Source of the DNA: Cyclobacteriaceae bacterium
GTDB taxonomy: Bacteria; Bacteroidota; Bacteroidia; Cytophagales; Cyclobacteriaceae
Direction: 5' to 3'
Length of the DNA stretch: 64,000 nt
Assembly (NCBI GenBank): GCA_958296015.1
Contig: CATQIH010000020.1
Span: 1-64,000, forward strand
Positions 17,995-27,584 of the stretch are shown here, in pieces. Under the pieces are notes generated by a model that did no database searches, was not told the DNA's origin, and saw nothing but the letters and a program-made list of their open reading frames with translations. A program made the translations under genes and the position numbers. Within the stretch, counting starts at the first letter, position 1. Each line of letters begins with the position of its first letter.

Positions 17995-18600
17995 ATGACT
18001 GTGATCAACAAGCAATCCTCTCTGGAAGAGATACTGTCGCACGTATGGAATATGCTGAACCACGGAAATATGGATAAACAGCATCCTTATCGTTATCCGG
18101 CACTGGCTACATATGGAAGTGAGGGTATTCAGCAGCGCACCGTGGTGCTAAGAGCAGTAGATACCGCTCAACGAACACTCACTACCTATTCTGACCTGCG
18201 TACCCAGAAGGTGGCAGACCTGAGTTTTCATCCGCAGGCAAGCTGGCTTTTTTATGATCAGCAAGCGCAGGAACAGATCAGGGTGAGCAGCCAGGTAGCC
18301 ATTCATCATCAGGACAAGCAGGCGATGGAAATATGGCAGAAGATTCCTCTCAAAGGACGAGCAGATTATATAGGGCCACACCCTCCGGGAGCTTCCTTCC
18401 AGCATCATATCGCTAACCTACCTGCTGATTTTATGGAAGAGCCTAATGAAGAGAACACCGCACCTGGGATAGAGCATTTTTGTTTGCTACAGGCAAAGGT
18501 GCAAAGCATCGAGTTCTTAAAGCTGATGAAAGACGGGCATCTGCGAGCTGGGTTTATCTGGCAGCAAAAATCATGGGGCAGCCGATGGATAGCTCCCTGA
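17995..18600 (+). CDS. Pyridoxamine 5'-phosphate oxidase-family protein
   Basis: A 201-residue FMN-binding split-barrel protein of the pyridoxamine-phosphate oxidase superfamily (Alr4036-like type). Key segments are RTVVLRAVDTAQRTLTTYSD (flavin-binding strand), HPQASWLFYD and QIRVSSQVAI. HPPGASF is near the usual end of the core domain. The C-terminus GFIWQQKSWGSRWIAP resembles the RL.P ending of the family. It may be a general FMN-dependent reductase rather than a vitamin B6 enzyme. The 275-nt region upstream carries its promoter. Confidence 0.82.
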   Translation: MTVINKQSSLEEILSHVWNMLNHGNMDKQHPYRYPALATYGSEGIQQRTVVLRAVDTAQRTLTTYSDLRTQKVADLSFHPQASWLFYDQQAQEQIRVSSQVAIHHQDKQAMEIWQKIPLKGRADYIGPHPPGASFQHHIANLPADFMEEPNEENTAPGIEHFCLLQAKVQSIEFLKLMKDGHLRAGFIWQQKSWGSRWIAP

Positions 18601-18711
18601 GCCACAAAAGCTTAATGACCAGCAAAAATAAAGAGGGGATAGATGACATTAACAAGCAACAGATATGAAGTGCGCAAAGAGGTCTTTGTGAAGAAAGCCT
18701 TGCTTTGAGCT

Positions 18712-18900
18712 TTATGCGTGTTTTTCGGTAGAGGGCTTTTCTATAGGTTGTTCATCGGCTTCTTCAACGCCTTCCAGCCCATGATCTTCTTTACTGACCG
18801 ACCGGGCATGTGTGAGTACCAATGCGCCTGCTATGGCTATGATAAAACCTACCACCCAGGTAAAAAGCTCTAAACCTTCTGTTCCGTTAGCGTCAAACAT
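18712..18900 (-). CDS. Small membrane protein with acidic tail
   Basis: A 62-residue frame with one membrane helix (about 12-32, LFTWVVGFIIAIAGALVLTH) and an acidic cytoplasmic tail (EDHGLEGVEEADEQPIEKPS). The ATG at 18900 is preceded by an AT-rich leader. It lies alone between two plus-strand genes. The design looks like a real small protein but the family is not known and no other evidence is available. Confidence 0.5.
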   Translation of the reverse strand: MFDANGTEGLELFTWVVGFIIAIAGALVLTHARSVSKEDHGLEGVEEADEQPIEKPSTEKHA

Positions 18901-19135
18901 ATCAAAATAATTTTAATAGACAACTCAAATACTTGTATGCCGGTGTAGTCCGAATGGTCAGGTATTTGAGCACTGAAACTATAACACCAAAAATACCGCG
19001 CAATGTTATTGAATATCCGTTCTTTTTCAAAGCGAACCCTGGTATTTTTAAAATTGCGCCTGGGTACAGGTAATAGTAGTTAGTGCAGCAGGCGATAGTT
19101 TATGCCTTCCTGGTCTGTTTTTGCTCCGGTTGTAC

Positions 19136-19143
19136 TACCTTTG
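19136..19143 (+). promoter_or_regulatory. Candidate promoter -7 box for the MsbA-like gene
   Basis: TACCTTTG is an exact match to the Bacteroidota -7 box TAnnTTTG, 78 nt before the chosen start at 19221. It lies in the 320-nt stretch 18901-19220, which contains no gene. The -33 box is poor. The box supports the start at 19221, because the longer open frame beginning at 19083 would start upstream of the promoter. Confidence 0.4.
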
Positions 19144-19220
19144 CAACAAATTTTCAAAAAGGAGTCTGTGCTACAGCGTCAGAAACCTTACATTTTATCT
19201 ACTATAGCGGGCAAATCTGC

Positions 19221-21056
19221 ATGAAAACATATTTGAGAATCCTTTCCTTTGCCAAACCCTATCGCCGGTATGTTCCTGAGTATCTGATCTTTGCCGTTCT
19301 GTCAATCATCTTCGGGCTGCTCAACTTTACGTTGCTGATCCCGCTGTTTGAAGTACTTTTCAACCAGGTAGATGAACGCGCTGTACAGCAAATGCACGAA
19401 ATGCCATCTTTCAGGTTATCTATAGAATATATCATTTCTGTGTTTAATTACTACTTTATCCAGATCATCGAGCAATATGGTAAGACGGGCGCGCTAACTT
19501 TTGTATGTATCATTATTGTGATTTCCGTGTTTCTCTCAAACCTCTTCCGGTATGTGTCCGGTGTCACGCTGGCAAAGATCAGGGCTACAGTAATCTACAA
19601 CCTACGTATGCAAATCTTTGAGAAAGTAAGTCTGCTGCACCTGGGATACTTCTCCAGCGAACGCAAAGGTGATATCATTTCGCGCATGACCAACGACGTG
19701 CAAGAAGTAGAAAACTCGGTCGTACAGTCTTTGAAAGTGGCTTTCAAAGAACCGGCCACTATTATCGGCTACTTTGTCATACTTTTCTTTATGTCGGTAA
19801 AGCTCACACTTTTTACGCTGATCGTGATGCCTATATCCGGTACGATCATTTCAGAGATTACCAGAAGACTCAAGACCAAAGCCACGCAAAGCCAGGAATC
19901 GCTGGGTCGCATTGTGAATATACTGGATGAGGTGCTGTCGGGTATGCGCATCATCAAAGCCTTCAACGCCCGCAACTTTGTAATTAGAAAATTTGGTAGC
20001 GAAGTAAAAGAATATGCCGACCTGAACGTAGCTATTGGCCGTAGACAGGAGTTGGCTTCTCCGCTTTCAGAGTTTATGGGCGTGTTTGTGGTGGCTGGCA
20101 TTCTGCTTTTTGGTGGTATGATGGTGCTCAACAATACCTCTACCCTGGGAGCCAGTGAGTTTATCACCTATATCATCATCTTCTCGCAGATACTGCCGCC
20201 TGCCAAGGCCATCAGCAACGCAGTGAGCACCATACAGCGCGGACTTGCCTCTGGCGAACGGATTTTCTCTACCATCGATACCCCGCCACTGATCAAAGAC
20301 AAGCCGGATGCCCGGTCTATCAACGCATTTCAAAAAGACATTGTCTTTGAGGAAGTATCTTTTTCCTACGAGCAGGAGCCAATTCTTAAAAGCATCAGCT
20401 TCACCATAGAAAAGGGCAAAACCCTAGCCATCGTAGGCCCGTCGGGCGGCGGCAAGTCTACCATCGCCGACCTGCTTCCCCGTTTTTATGATTCTGATGG
20501 AGGTACTATCTATCTGGATGGTATACCACTAAACGATTACAAGACCGAAGACATCCGGCAGCTGATGGGCATCGTTACGCAGGAATCCATTCTATTCAAT
20601 GATACTATCTTCAACAACATTGCCTTTGGTATTCCTCATGCCACAGCAGAAGATGTGATTCAGGCAGCCCAAATTGCCAATGCACATGATTTCATCATGC
20701 ATACGTCCAACCAGTACCAGACCTCCATTGGCGAAAGGGGCACCAAGTTGTCGGGCGGGCAGCGGCAGCGTATCAGCATTGCACGGGCCATTCTCAAAAA
20801 TCCACCAATCCTGATCCTGGACGAAGCTACCTCGGCACTGGATTCCGAATCGGAAAGACTGGTGCAGGATGCGCTGACCAACCTGATGAAAAACCGCACC
20901 TCCATTGTGATCGCACACCGGCTAAGCACTATACAACACGCCGATGAAATACTGGTAGTGCAGCAGGGACGTATCATCGAACGGGGAAGACACGACAGGC
21001 TGGTAGCACAGGGTGGGTTGTATTACAAACTTACAGAGATGCAGACCGTTTCCTAA
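19221..21056 (+). CDS. MsbA-like ABC exporter (fused membrane and ATPase domains)
   Basis: A 611-residue half-transporter of the lipid/drug exporter family. The N-terminal 330 residues form six membrane helices. The nucleotide-binding domain has Walker A VGPSGGGKSTIAD (about 405-417), the signature LSGGQRQRISIARAI, Walker B ILILDEATSALD and an H-loop in AHRLST. I placed the start at the ATG at 19221 (KTYLRILSFAKPYRRYVPEY); an earlier ATG 46 codons upstream gives an unrelated N-terminus. The following genes include gmhA, an LPS heptose enzyme, so a lipid A or LPS flipping role is plausible but not proven. Confidence 0.9.
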   Translation: MKTYLRILSFAKPYRRYVPEYLIFAVLSIIFGLLNFTLLIPLFEVLFNQVDERAVQQMHEMPSFRLSIEYIISVFNYYFIQIIEQYGKTGALTFVCIIIVISVFLSNLFRYVSGVTLAKIRATVIYNLRMQIFEKVSLLHLGYFSSERKGDIISRMTNDVQEVENSVVQSLKVAFKEPATIIGYFVILFFMSVKLTLFTLIVMPISGTIISEITRRLKTKATQSQESLGRIVNILDEVLSGMRIIKAFNARNFVIRKFGSEVKEYADLNVAIGRRQELASPLSEFMGVFVVAGILLFGGMMVLNNTSTLGASEFITYIIIFSQILPPAKAISNAVSTIQRGLASGERIFSTIDTPPLIKDKPDARSINAFQKDIVFEEVSFSYEQEPILKSISFTIEKGKTLAIVGPSGGGKSTIADLLPRFYDSDGGTIYLDGIPLNDYKTEDIRQLMGIVTQESILFNDTIFNNIAFGIPHATAEDVIQAAQIANAHDFIMHTSNQYQTSIGERGTKLSGGQRQRISIARAILKNPPILILDEATSALDSESERLVQDALTNLMKNRTSIVIAHRLSTIQHADEILVVQQGRIIERGRHDRLVAQGGLYYKLTEMQTVS

Positions 21057-21151
21057 CAAGTCAGTCTTAAAACAGTTATTAAAATAGACTACAGACTGAA
21101 AAAAGGGTCTGAAAACTAAGCTGTTAATTGTACATTTTTAACCGTACTAAT

Positions 21152-21526
21152 ATGAAACCTTTAAGAACTGCTTTATTCACGATCTTATTTATATACCTGG
21201 CATTGCTGGTAGGCGTTTCCTTAAATTTTGCAAGAGCCGGACGCTGGATGAGTGCTCACCCACAGGCACTTCCTTACTTTGCGTTAACAGGCATGGCTGT
21301 CTTTTAGTTCTATTGTTGCTAACAATACTCGAGAAGAACCATCACCATAAGGAACTGGCCAGAAAGGAAGCAGAGAAAAACGAAATCAAAGCCAGGGTAT
21401 ACGAAATGCAACGCAGAAAATGACGAGATAGAGCAATCGATGCAATCTTTTGAAAACTCTATTGTGAAAAAAGATACGTACGTTATGCCTGTTAAAACCA
21501 CTGATAAACCCCATGAGAATCTGTGA
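21152..21526 (+). pseudogene. Small membrane protein, broken by two single-base indels
   Basis: Starting at ATG 21152 the frame reads MKPLRTALFTILFIYLALL and stops at TAG 21305-21307. A -1 shift in the TTTT run at 21302-21305 continues it as VLLLLTILEKNHHHKELARK. A second opposite shift in the AAAA run at about 21417-21420 restores a frame that ends at TGA 21524-21526, overlapping the GTG of gmhA (GTGA). The reconstructed protein has about 125 residues, two membrane helices and a coiled C-terminal region. The two shifts cancel each other, which fits sequencing error in homopolymers as well as real decay. Family not recognised. Confidence 0.6.
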
Positions 21527-22100
21527 AATCTATCATTCAGAAAGAATTAACACAAGCCGCCTCTGTATTACAAAACTTTATAGACCATCCTGCCAACCTG
21601 GCTGTAATTGAGGAGGCTGCGCTGCTTTTTAGTGATACTTTGCAGCAGGGAAAAAAGATCATTGCCTGTGGTAATGGAGGTTCTCACTGTGATGCCATGC
21701 ATTTTGCCGAAGAACTGAGCGGCCGCTATCGTGAACACCGCCAGGCATTTGCTGCGCTGCCATTTCTGACCCAAGCCATCTCTCCTGTGTAAGCAACGAT
21801 TATGGTTACGAGCACGTCTTTTCCCGTTTTATAGAAGGATTGGGTCAGCAGGGAGATGCGTTGCTGGCCCTTAGTACCAGTGGCAACTCGCCCAGCATCA
21901 TTGCGGCAGTGCAGGCTGCCAAAAGCAAAGGCATGAGAATAGTGTATCTTACAGGCAACGATGGCGGTAAGCTGGCTGGGCAGGCCAATGTAGAAATCAG
22001 GGTGCCGCATCAGGGGTTTGCCGACCGTATTCAAGAGATACACATCAAAGTCATCCACATCCTTATTCTATTGATAGAAAGGCAACTGGTGCAAAAATAG
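21523..22100 (+). pseudogene. gmhA: Phosphoheptose isomerase GmhA, frameshifted
   Basis: The SIS-domain enzyme that makes D-glycero-D-manno-heptose 7-phosphate from sedoheptulose 7-phosphate for LPS inner core. The GTG start overlaps the upstream stop. The first part (about 80 codons, including IIACGNGGSHCDAMHFAEEL) is normal. The frame then stops at 21790-21792. Adding one G near 21759-21760 (CTG-CC to CTG-GCC) restores [20 protein letters not shown] and joins it to [20 protein letters not shown] through [20 protein letters not shown] to the stop at 22098-22100. The repaired protein (about 193 residues) fits the family exactly, so a one-base deletion, real or technical, is the only defect. 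Confidence 0.88.
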
Positions 22101-22194
22101 GCTTTTCCATACATCAGTGTGTAAAATCCACTTTTAGCAACCATCCCGGATAGCATGATGGCTATTTTGCAACTTATCAAAACTTATCACAATT

Positions 22195-23754
22195 ATGCTT
22201 GCAAAGACTTATGGCAGTGCCGTTTATGGCGTAGACGCTTACCTGATCACCATTGAAGTAAGTGTAGGCCAGGGCACCAAATTTTTTATGGTCGGTTTGC
22301 CGGATAAATGCCGTCAAAGAAAGTGAGCAACGGGTAGAAGCGGCCATCAAGTATGCAGGCTACAGGATGCCAGGATCAAAACAGTGGTCAACCTGGCACC
22401 TGCTGATATTCGCAAAGAAGGTTCCGCTTACGACCTACCGATTGCCTTGGGGGTTCTTTCGGCATCGGGACAGCTAGATAGTACTATGCTGGACAAATAC
22501 ATGATCATGGGCGAGTTGTCGCTGGATGGCATCCTGCGGCCGATCAAAGGGGCACTGCCTATTGCCATAGAAGCCAGAAAGCAGGGCTTCAAAGGATTTA
22601 TACTGCCCAAAGAGAATGCCTCCGAAGCTGCAATTGTTAGCAATCTGGATATTATTCCCGTAGAAAATATTGCAGAAGCTATCCGCTTTCTGAATGGTAA
22701 ACTCGCTATAGATAGCGTACAGCAAGATACCCGAGATATCTTTTACCATGAAAACAGCCAGTACGATGTAGACTTTTCGGATGTCAAAGGCCAGGCAAGT
22801 ATCAAACGGTCGCTGGAGATTGCCGCTGCCGGTGGTCACAATGTGATCATGGTAGGTCCTCCGGGTTCGGGCAAGACCATGCTAGCCCGCCGTATGCACA
22901 CTATTTTGCCACCCATGACGCTGCAGGAAGCCCTGGAAACTACTAAAATATATTCGGTAGCCGGTAAGCTTCCCGCCGGTTCATCACTGATTGCACACAG
23001 GCCATATGCCAGCCCGCACCACACCATAAGCGATGCCGCATTGGTAGGTGGCGGAAATATTCCACAGCCAGGGCAGATATCGCTGGCACACAATGGCGTG
23101 CTTTTCCTGGATGAACTACCAGAGTTTAAAAGGTCGGTGCTGGAAGTGATGCGGCAACCGCTGGAAGAACGCGCTGTCACCATTGCCCGTGCTAAAGGCA
23201 GCGTGAAGTTTCCGGCTAATTTTATGCTAATCGCCAGTATGAACCCCAGCCCATCCGGCGATTTTTACACGCCTGGTGAAAGCCATGCGGACTCACCTGC
23301 TGCCGTGCAAAGATACTTGAGTAAGATCAGCGGTCCGCTACTGGACCGCATCGATATCCATATTGAAGTAAATCCGGTTTCTTTTGACGAGATGACTTCC
23401 GAACGTGAGGCAGAAAACAGCGAAAGTATCCGTCAACGGGTTATAAAAGCCCGAGAGATACAATCGAATCGCTTTCAAACGCTGAAAGAACAGCAGAAAC
23501 TATCTGCTCCGGTCTATTCTAATGCTATGATGCCGCCACAAATGGTCAAAGAACTGTGCCGCATCAATCAGGCAGGTAAAACACTGCTCAAAACGGCTAT
23601 GGAGCGTCTGGGGCTGTCTTCCCGTGCCTACGACCGCATCCTAAAGGTATCCCGCACCATTGCAGACCTTGCAGGTAAAGAAGACATTCAGATCGAGCAC
23701 CTGGCCGAAGCCATACAATACCGTAGCCTGGACCGCGAAGGCTGGATGAGTTGA
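22195..23754 (+). pseudogene. comM: YifB/ComM-type Mg-chelatase-like AAA+ ATPase, frameshifted near its start
   Basis: An AAA+ protein of the YifB/ComM family; ComM is a branch-migration helicase in natural transformation. The ATG at 22195 reads MLAKTYGSAVYGVDAYLITI and then leaves frame. Removing one A in the AAA at 22306-22308 gives GLPDNAVKESEQRVEAAIKY; adding one A near 22372 gives RMPRIKTVVNLAPADIRKEG, which joins the long intact frame to 23754. The rest is normal: Walker A GPPGSGKTMLARR, Walker B FLDELPEF, and a complete C-terminal Mg_chelatase domain. The repaired length is about 519 residues. If the indels are genuine the gene is inactive or restarts internally at 22384. Confidence 0.88.
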
Positions 23755-23893
23755 ACATTGGGTTTAGGTGTTGGATAATGTTGTGTATTTTTTGGTGCTT
23801 TGTTTTCACTGAAAAACCAGTCCGGGTGTCATACAATTTTCTTTCTTAAGCATTGAAAAGAGGAAGAGCCGTTTACATTTAGTTTTTTACTCC

Positions 23894-23901
23894 TATCTTT
23901 G
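23894..23901 (+). promoter_or_regulatory. Candidate promoter of the SPOR lipoprotein gene
   Basis: TATCTTTG matches the -7 box TAnnTTTG. GTTT at 23871-23874 lies 19 nt upstream, close to the expected -33 TTTG at the right spacing. The box is 19 nt before the chosen ATG at 23920 and argues against the earlier in-frame start at 23899, which lies inside the box. Confidence 0.45.
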
Positions 23902-23919
23902 TCAGATAAAATCACACAT

Positions 23920-24468
23920 ATGAACCACAAGTTATTTTTTTATATTCCATTGTGCCTGTTTCTGGTAGCACTGGGCTGCACACCCAAAACCATTAGCACC
24001 AAAAGTGATGATCAATACAGTGAAGACCTCACCCGTTATCATCCAAATTATGAAGATTCTCTGCAAGCACTCAATAATGAAAGAAACGCCGGAGAGACAA
24101 CCACAGCGAATCCTGAGAAAAAAAATATCTCTGGCAATATCAACTTAAATACTAAGTTTGCCATCACTGATTCTCTAAATGGTTTCCTAAGTGAAGTTAC
24201 CGCCATCAAGCGTGAAAACAATTCCTATCAGGGTGTAACGATACAAGTGTATTCAGGATTAAACCGTACACGAGCCAACGAAGCAAAGGCCAAAGTATAC
24301 AAAGTATTATCAAAAGGCGAGCCTCGTCTGGTGTACGAACAACCCAACTACAAAGTAAAAGTAGGCAAATATTTTGATCGGCTGGAAGCACAAAAAGACT
24401 ATGCTGCTCTCAGAGAAGAATTTCCGGTAGTGCTGGTAGTACCCGAAAAATTCAAAGTAGTAGAATAG
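23920..24468 (+). CDS. SPOR-domain lipoprotein
   Basis: A 182-residue predicted lipoprotein. The signal sequence NHKLFFYIPLCLFLVALGC ends in a lipobox-like ALGC. A low-complexity charged linker follows (about 25-85). The C-terminal 75 residues form a SPOR domain (VTIQVYSGLNRTRANEAKAK, then KVKVGKYFDRLEAQKDYAAL and FPVVLVVPEKF). SPOR domains bind denuded septal peptidoglycan, so the protein may act at division sites or in wall maintenance. The ATG at 23920 was chosen over an earlier one because it starts the signal peptide. Confidence 0.85.
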   Translation: MNHKLFFYIPLCLFLVALGCTPKTISTKSDDQYSEDLTRYHPNYEDSLQALNNERNAGETTTANPEKKNISGNINLNTKFAITDSLNGFLSEVTAIKRENNSYQGVTIQVYSGLNRTRANEAKAKVYKVLSKGEPRLVYEQPNYKVKVGKYFDRLEAQKDYAALREEFPVVLVVPEKFKVVE

Positions 24469-24492
24469 TATCATCCCCTTCTGACAATATTT

Positions 24493-25689
24493 ATGAAGCA
24501 CTTAAAAGATGAAATCCTCAACCTGTCTCAGCAATTCAAGCAAGATACCATAGCCAGCAGAAGGCATCTGCACAGCCACCCTGAACTTTCTTTCGAAGAA
24601 TATCAGACGGCAGCTTATGTAGCTGCGCAGCTCAAGGCATTTGGTATCACCCCTACAGAGGGCATAGCAGGCACAGGTCTGGTAGCTTTGATAGAAGGAA
24701 AAAATCCTGCTAAAAAAACAGTAGCATTACGGGCTGATATGGATGCGTTGCCTATTTTGGAGACCAACGAGGTGCCTTACAAATCGCAAAATGAAGGAGT
24801 AATGCATGCCTGTGGCCATGATGTGCACACCTCTTCCCTGCTAAGTACAGCCAAGATTCTCCAGCAGTTGAAAGATCAGTTTGAAGGTACGGTAAAGCTT
24901 ATTTTTCAGCCGGGTGAGGAGCGCATTCCCGGAGGTGCTTCCCTGATGATCAAAGAGGGTGTTTTACAAAACCCTAGGCCACAGAGCATCTTCGGTCAGC
25001 ATGTGCAACCACAGATACCGGCTGGTAAAGTTGGGTTTCGTGAGGGAATGTATATGGCCAGTGCCGATGAGATCTATGTTACGGTGAAGGGCAAAGGAGG
25101 ACATGGAGCTATGCCTGAATTGAACGTTGACCCTGTACTGATTGCCTCACATATTATTGTGGCATTACAGCAGATTGTCAGTCGCCATGCCAGTCCTAAG
25201 ATACCTACTGTATTGTCGTTTGGCAAAGTCATCGCGCAGGGAGCTACCAATGTGATTCCTAACGAAGTATATCTGGAAGGCACATTCCGTACCTATGACG
25301 AGGATTGGCGGTCTTCTGCGCATCAAAAGATGATAAAAATAGCGACTGGCATCGCGGAAGGCATGGGGGGCAGCTGTGATTTCGACATCCGGCGCGGATA
25401 CCCTTTCTTGCAAAACAATCCGCCGCTCACGCAACGGGCAAGAGAGTATGCCATAGAACTACTGGGAAAAGAAAATGTGTTGGATTTGGATTTATGGCTG
25501 GCAGCCGAAGATTTTGCGTATTACACACAGGAAGCTGACGCTTGTTTCTACCGTTTGGGAACGGGAAATATTGAAAAGGGCATTACTTCCTCTGTGCATA
25601 CGCCTACCTTCGACATTGACGAAAAAGCACTTGAAATCGGGCCTGCACTTATGAGTTGGATTACTGTTCAGGAATTGATACAACCCTGA
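24493..25689 (+). CDS. M20-family amidohydrolase (N-acyl-amino acid/hippurate hydrolase type)
   Basis: A 398-residue metallo-amidohydrolase of subfamily M20D. Metal-site motifs in order are LRADMDALPI, MHACGHDVHTSSLL, FQPGEE, and a late WLAAEDFAYYTQ. The dimerisation insert begins about residue 195 at VKGKGGHGAMPELNVDP. Relatives cleave N-acyl amino acids, hippurate or indole-3-acetyl conjugates. It starts 24 nt after the SPOR gene and may share its transcript. No signal peptide, so cytoplasmic. Confidence 0.92.
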   Translation: MKHLKDEILNLSQQFKQDTIASRRHLHSHPELSFEEYQTAAYVAAQLKAFGITPTEGIAGTGLVALIEGKNPAKKTVALRADMDALPILETNEVPYKSQNEGVMHACGHDVHTSSLLSTAKILQQLKDQFEGTVKLIFQPGEERIPGGASLMIKEGVLQNPRPQSIFGQHVQPQIPAGKVGFREGMYMASADEIYVTVKGKGGHGAMPELNVDPVLIASHIIVALQQIVSRHASPKIPTVLSFGKVIAQGATNVIPNEVYLEGTFRTYDEDWRSSAHQKMIKIATGIAEGMGGSCDFDIRRGYPFLQNNPPLTQRAREYAIELLGKENVLDLDLWLAAEDFAYYTQEADACFYRLGTGNIEKGITSSVHTPTFDIDEKALEIGPALMSWITVQELIQP

Positions 25690-25713
25690 TATACTTTGAC
25701 TCAGGACTGAGTT

Positions 25714-25848
25714 TTAGAACATAACGATAGCTACTCCCATATACAACAGGAACAGTACCCAATAAAATACGCGGGTTCTTTTTTTAGCTTTTCCGAATAC
25801 AAGTCTGTTGATGCCATATTTGGCTCTTGTTTCATAAGGTGTTTTCAT
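25714..25848 (-). CDS. Tiny single-helix membrane protein
   Basis: A 44-residue protein: a basic N-terminal half (MKTPYETRAKYGINRLVFGK) and one membrane helix (RVFYWVLFLLYMGVAIVMF). The start at 25848 is fixed by one of the few clear Shine-Dalgarno sites here: on minus, AAGGAGAG lies 4 nt before the ATG. The frame stays open 18 codons further upstream but without a ribosome site. Family not recognised. Confidence 0.6.
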   Translation of the reverse strand: MKTPYETRAKYGINRLVFGKAKKRTRVFYWVLFLLYMGVAIVMF

Positions 25849-25899
25849 CTTTCTCTCCTTTCTTTTCTTCAATTTAAAAACGCAAATGTCTTGCTTATA

Positions 25900-25928
25900 C
25901 AAACTTAGCTATAATGCTACAACGCAAA
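25900..25928 (-). promoter_or_regulatory. Candidate promoter of the 44-residue membrane protein gene
   Basis: On the minus strand TTTG (25925-25928) is followed by 17 nt and then TAAGTTTG (25900-25907). These are exact matches to the Bacteroidota -33 and -7 boxes, with spacing 2 nt short of the usual 19-21. It is 52 nt before the ATG at 25848. The whole gap 25849-26203 (355 nt) is AT-rich; apart from this and the terminator at 26143-26168 nothing else was seen. Confidence 0.45.
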
Positions 25929-26142
25929 TAACGCTAAAATTGATTAGATATTCAACCTATTTATTGAAAAAAAGGTTCTGCAAAATGCTAAATATGAGGT
26001 ATTTACATACATATTGCAGTTCTTGGTTTATTACAAAATATAGTTCAATATGAAACTAAAAATGGCTTTAAAGCGAGTTTGGCCACAAATTAATTGCTAA
26101 AACGGCTTCAAAACTCACATCAGTCATCAGCCGGAAGTAAAA

Positions 26143-26168
26143 AAGACCTTCTTGGGGTAAAAGGTCTT
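26143..26168 (-). terminator. Intrinsic terminator after the PiT-like permease
   Basis: AAGACCTT (26143-26150) and AAGGTCTT (26161-26168) form an 8-bp perfect stem with a 10-nt loop. On the minus strand it ends in a run of six T. It lies 36 nt after the stop of the permease gene, which reads toward it. Confidence 0.82.
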
Positions 26169-26203
26169 TAACAAAGAAAAAATGACTGTAGGTGCTGATA
26201 GAT

Positions 26204-27361
26204 TTATTGGACAAGGTGAAAGATTTCTTCTCTAAAACCTTCGTTAACCGCCATAGCAATGATAACGGATACAATTAGCCCAACAGTGGCTAGCCCCAGG
26301 TCTTTACCAATCATGGCAAAAGCTTCTTTGACACGTCTGCGCTTCTTTTGCTTTTTAGCATTTTCGCGCAGCCGGATACCCAGTTCACGACCGCCCAGCA
26401 GGCCAATAAATACCCAGGTAGTACTCATAGGAATGATGCTGATGGTAAGTTTATAGATGAGAATAGCAGCATATACAAAGTCAATAAGAGTGGCAGCTCT
26501 GATGTCGGTAACCTCACTTTTCTCGTTGACAATATCCTGTATCTTGTCGCCCTTAAGATAAAATATCAATCCCAGCCCCAGAAAGACTACCAAAGAAAAA
26601 ACAATAAACTGGTCTAGGTCAAGTGCACGAGGCAAATAGATAGCAATATTGGCAGCATCCTGCATGATCCACACAGACCATAAGGCACCACTGGTAATCC
26701 ACTGAGCAGGTGTCCACCAGGTAGCAGGCTCGCCTTTGAAGTGCTTTTTGGTCAGTTTAGTGATACTGAACCATACTACCAGTCCTAATATAAAAGCCAG
26801 TATGTAAGCATTGATACTTTTACCAATAACAGACCCTACCGCTTCGTGCCCAACGGCAAAACTACTAAGCAGCAAAAAAGTGGTGGAAACCGGCATACGC
26901 AACCGTGTGAGTACCAGCAGGAAGATAGGTGCTGCAATTTGCAGAAAGGCGAAAGAGTCGGGCTGCGGAAAAGCCAAAGTGCCATCGCTGTTTTTTGTGT
27001 GTAATCGCTGAAAGGTTACATCGCCATCGTAGATGATCCAGCTTACCAGTACTGTACCCAGAAAAATCGCCCCGATGTATAGCCACAACACATACCACTT
27101 ACGGTCTGCATTAGAGGCAATGAACGTGCCGATGGTTTGTATACTATCGTTGGAAACAGCTGAATAAGCAGCCAGCAAAAAACCAAACCACATGGCAATG
27201 CCCGGAGATGTGTAAACGATACCTGCAATAAGAAAGAGCGCGGATATAAGGATTATGAAATTCTTTTCTTCCCTGACTATATCAAAAATCTGAAAGATAA
27301 TCCTTCTGAGTCCATTCAAACTATCATCTTTCTTTTTTGCTTTTGACTTTGGTTTCGGCAT
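26204..27361 (-). CDS. PiT-family-like phosphate permease
   Basis: A 385-residue membrane protein with about 9-10 helices. The first helical block contains SAVSNDSIQTIGTFIASN, which resembles the G-N-D signature of inorganic phosphate transporters. The second half contains the related MSTTWVFIGLLGGRELG. Both halves therefore look like the inverted repeat of PiT proteins. The 20-residue N-terminus is very basic (KPKSKAKKKDDSL). Transport of phosphate or sulfate with protons or sodium is likely but not certain. Transcribed alone and ended by the terminator at 26143-26168. Confidence 0.7.
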   Translation of the reverse strand: MPKPKSKAKKKDDSLNGLRRIIFQIFDIVREEKNFIILISALFLIAGIVYTSPGIAMWFGFLLAAYSAVSNDSIQTIGTFIASNADRKWYVLWLYIGAIFLGTVLVSWIIYDGDVTFQRLHTKNSDGTLAFPQPDSFAFLQIAAPIFLLVLTRLRMPVSTTFLLLSSFAVGHEAVGSVIGKSINAYILAFILGLVVWFSITKLTKKHFKGEPATWWTPAQWITSGALWSVWIMQDAANIAIYLPRALDLDQFIVFSLVVFLGLGLIFYLKGDKIQDIVNEKSEVTDIRAATLIDFVYAAILIYKLTISIIPMSTTWVFIGLLGGRELGIRLRENAKKQKKRRRVKEAFAMIGKDLGLATVGLIVSVIIAMAVNEGFREEIFHLVQ

Positions 27362-27542
27362 ACAGTACTTGAAGTAGAATAGTTTGTAAGGTTAGCAAAA
27401 TGCAATGTAAATTCAATAGCTATTTAGTCAAAGCCTACAGAACTGTAAACATATCTTTTCACAGCATTGGTTGTATCTGGCATCCATAGAAAATTTATGC
27501 AAATGTACAGACATCAAATGTTAAGGAACTGTTTATAAATAT

Positions 27543-27550
27543 TATGTTTG
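27543..27550 (+). promoter_or_regulatory. Candidate -7 box of the M16 peptidase gene
   Basis: TATGTTTG is an exact TAnnTTTG match 35 nt before the ATG at 27585. The -33 region contains only a weak TGTT. It is in the 223-nt divergent gap between the PiT-like gene and the peptidase. Confidence 0.35.
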
Positions 27551-27584
27551 TGTTAATATTGCAGTTTTTTACGTAGTAACTATT

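Noticed and set aside
26204-27361. Mitochondrial-type carrier or sulfate permease
   Set aside because: The duplicated N-D and G-G-R-E motifs and helix count fit PiT-type phosphate permeases better.
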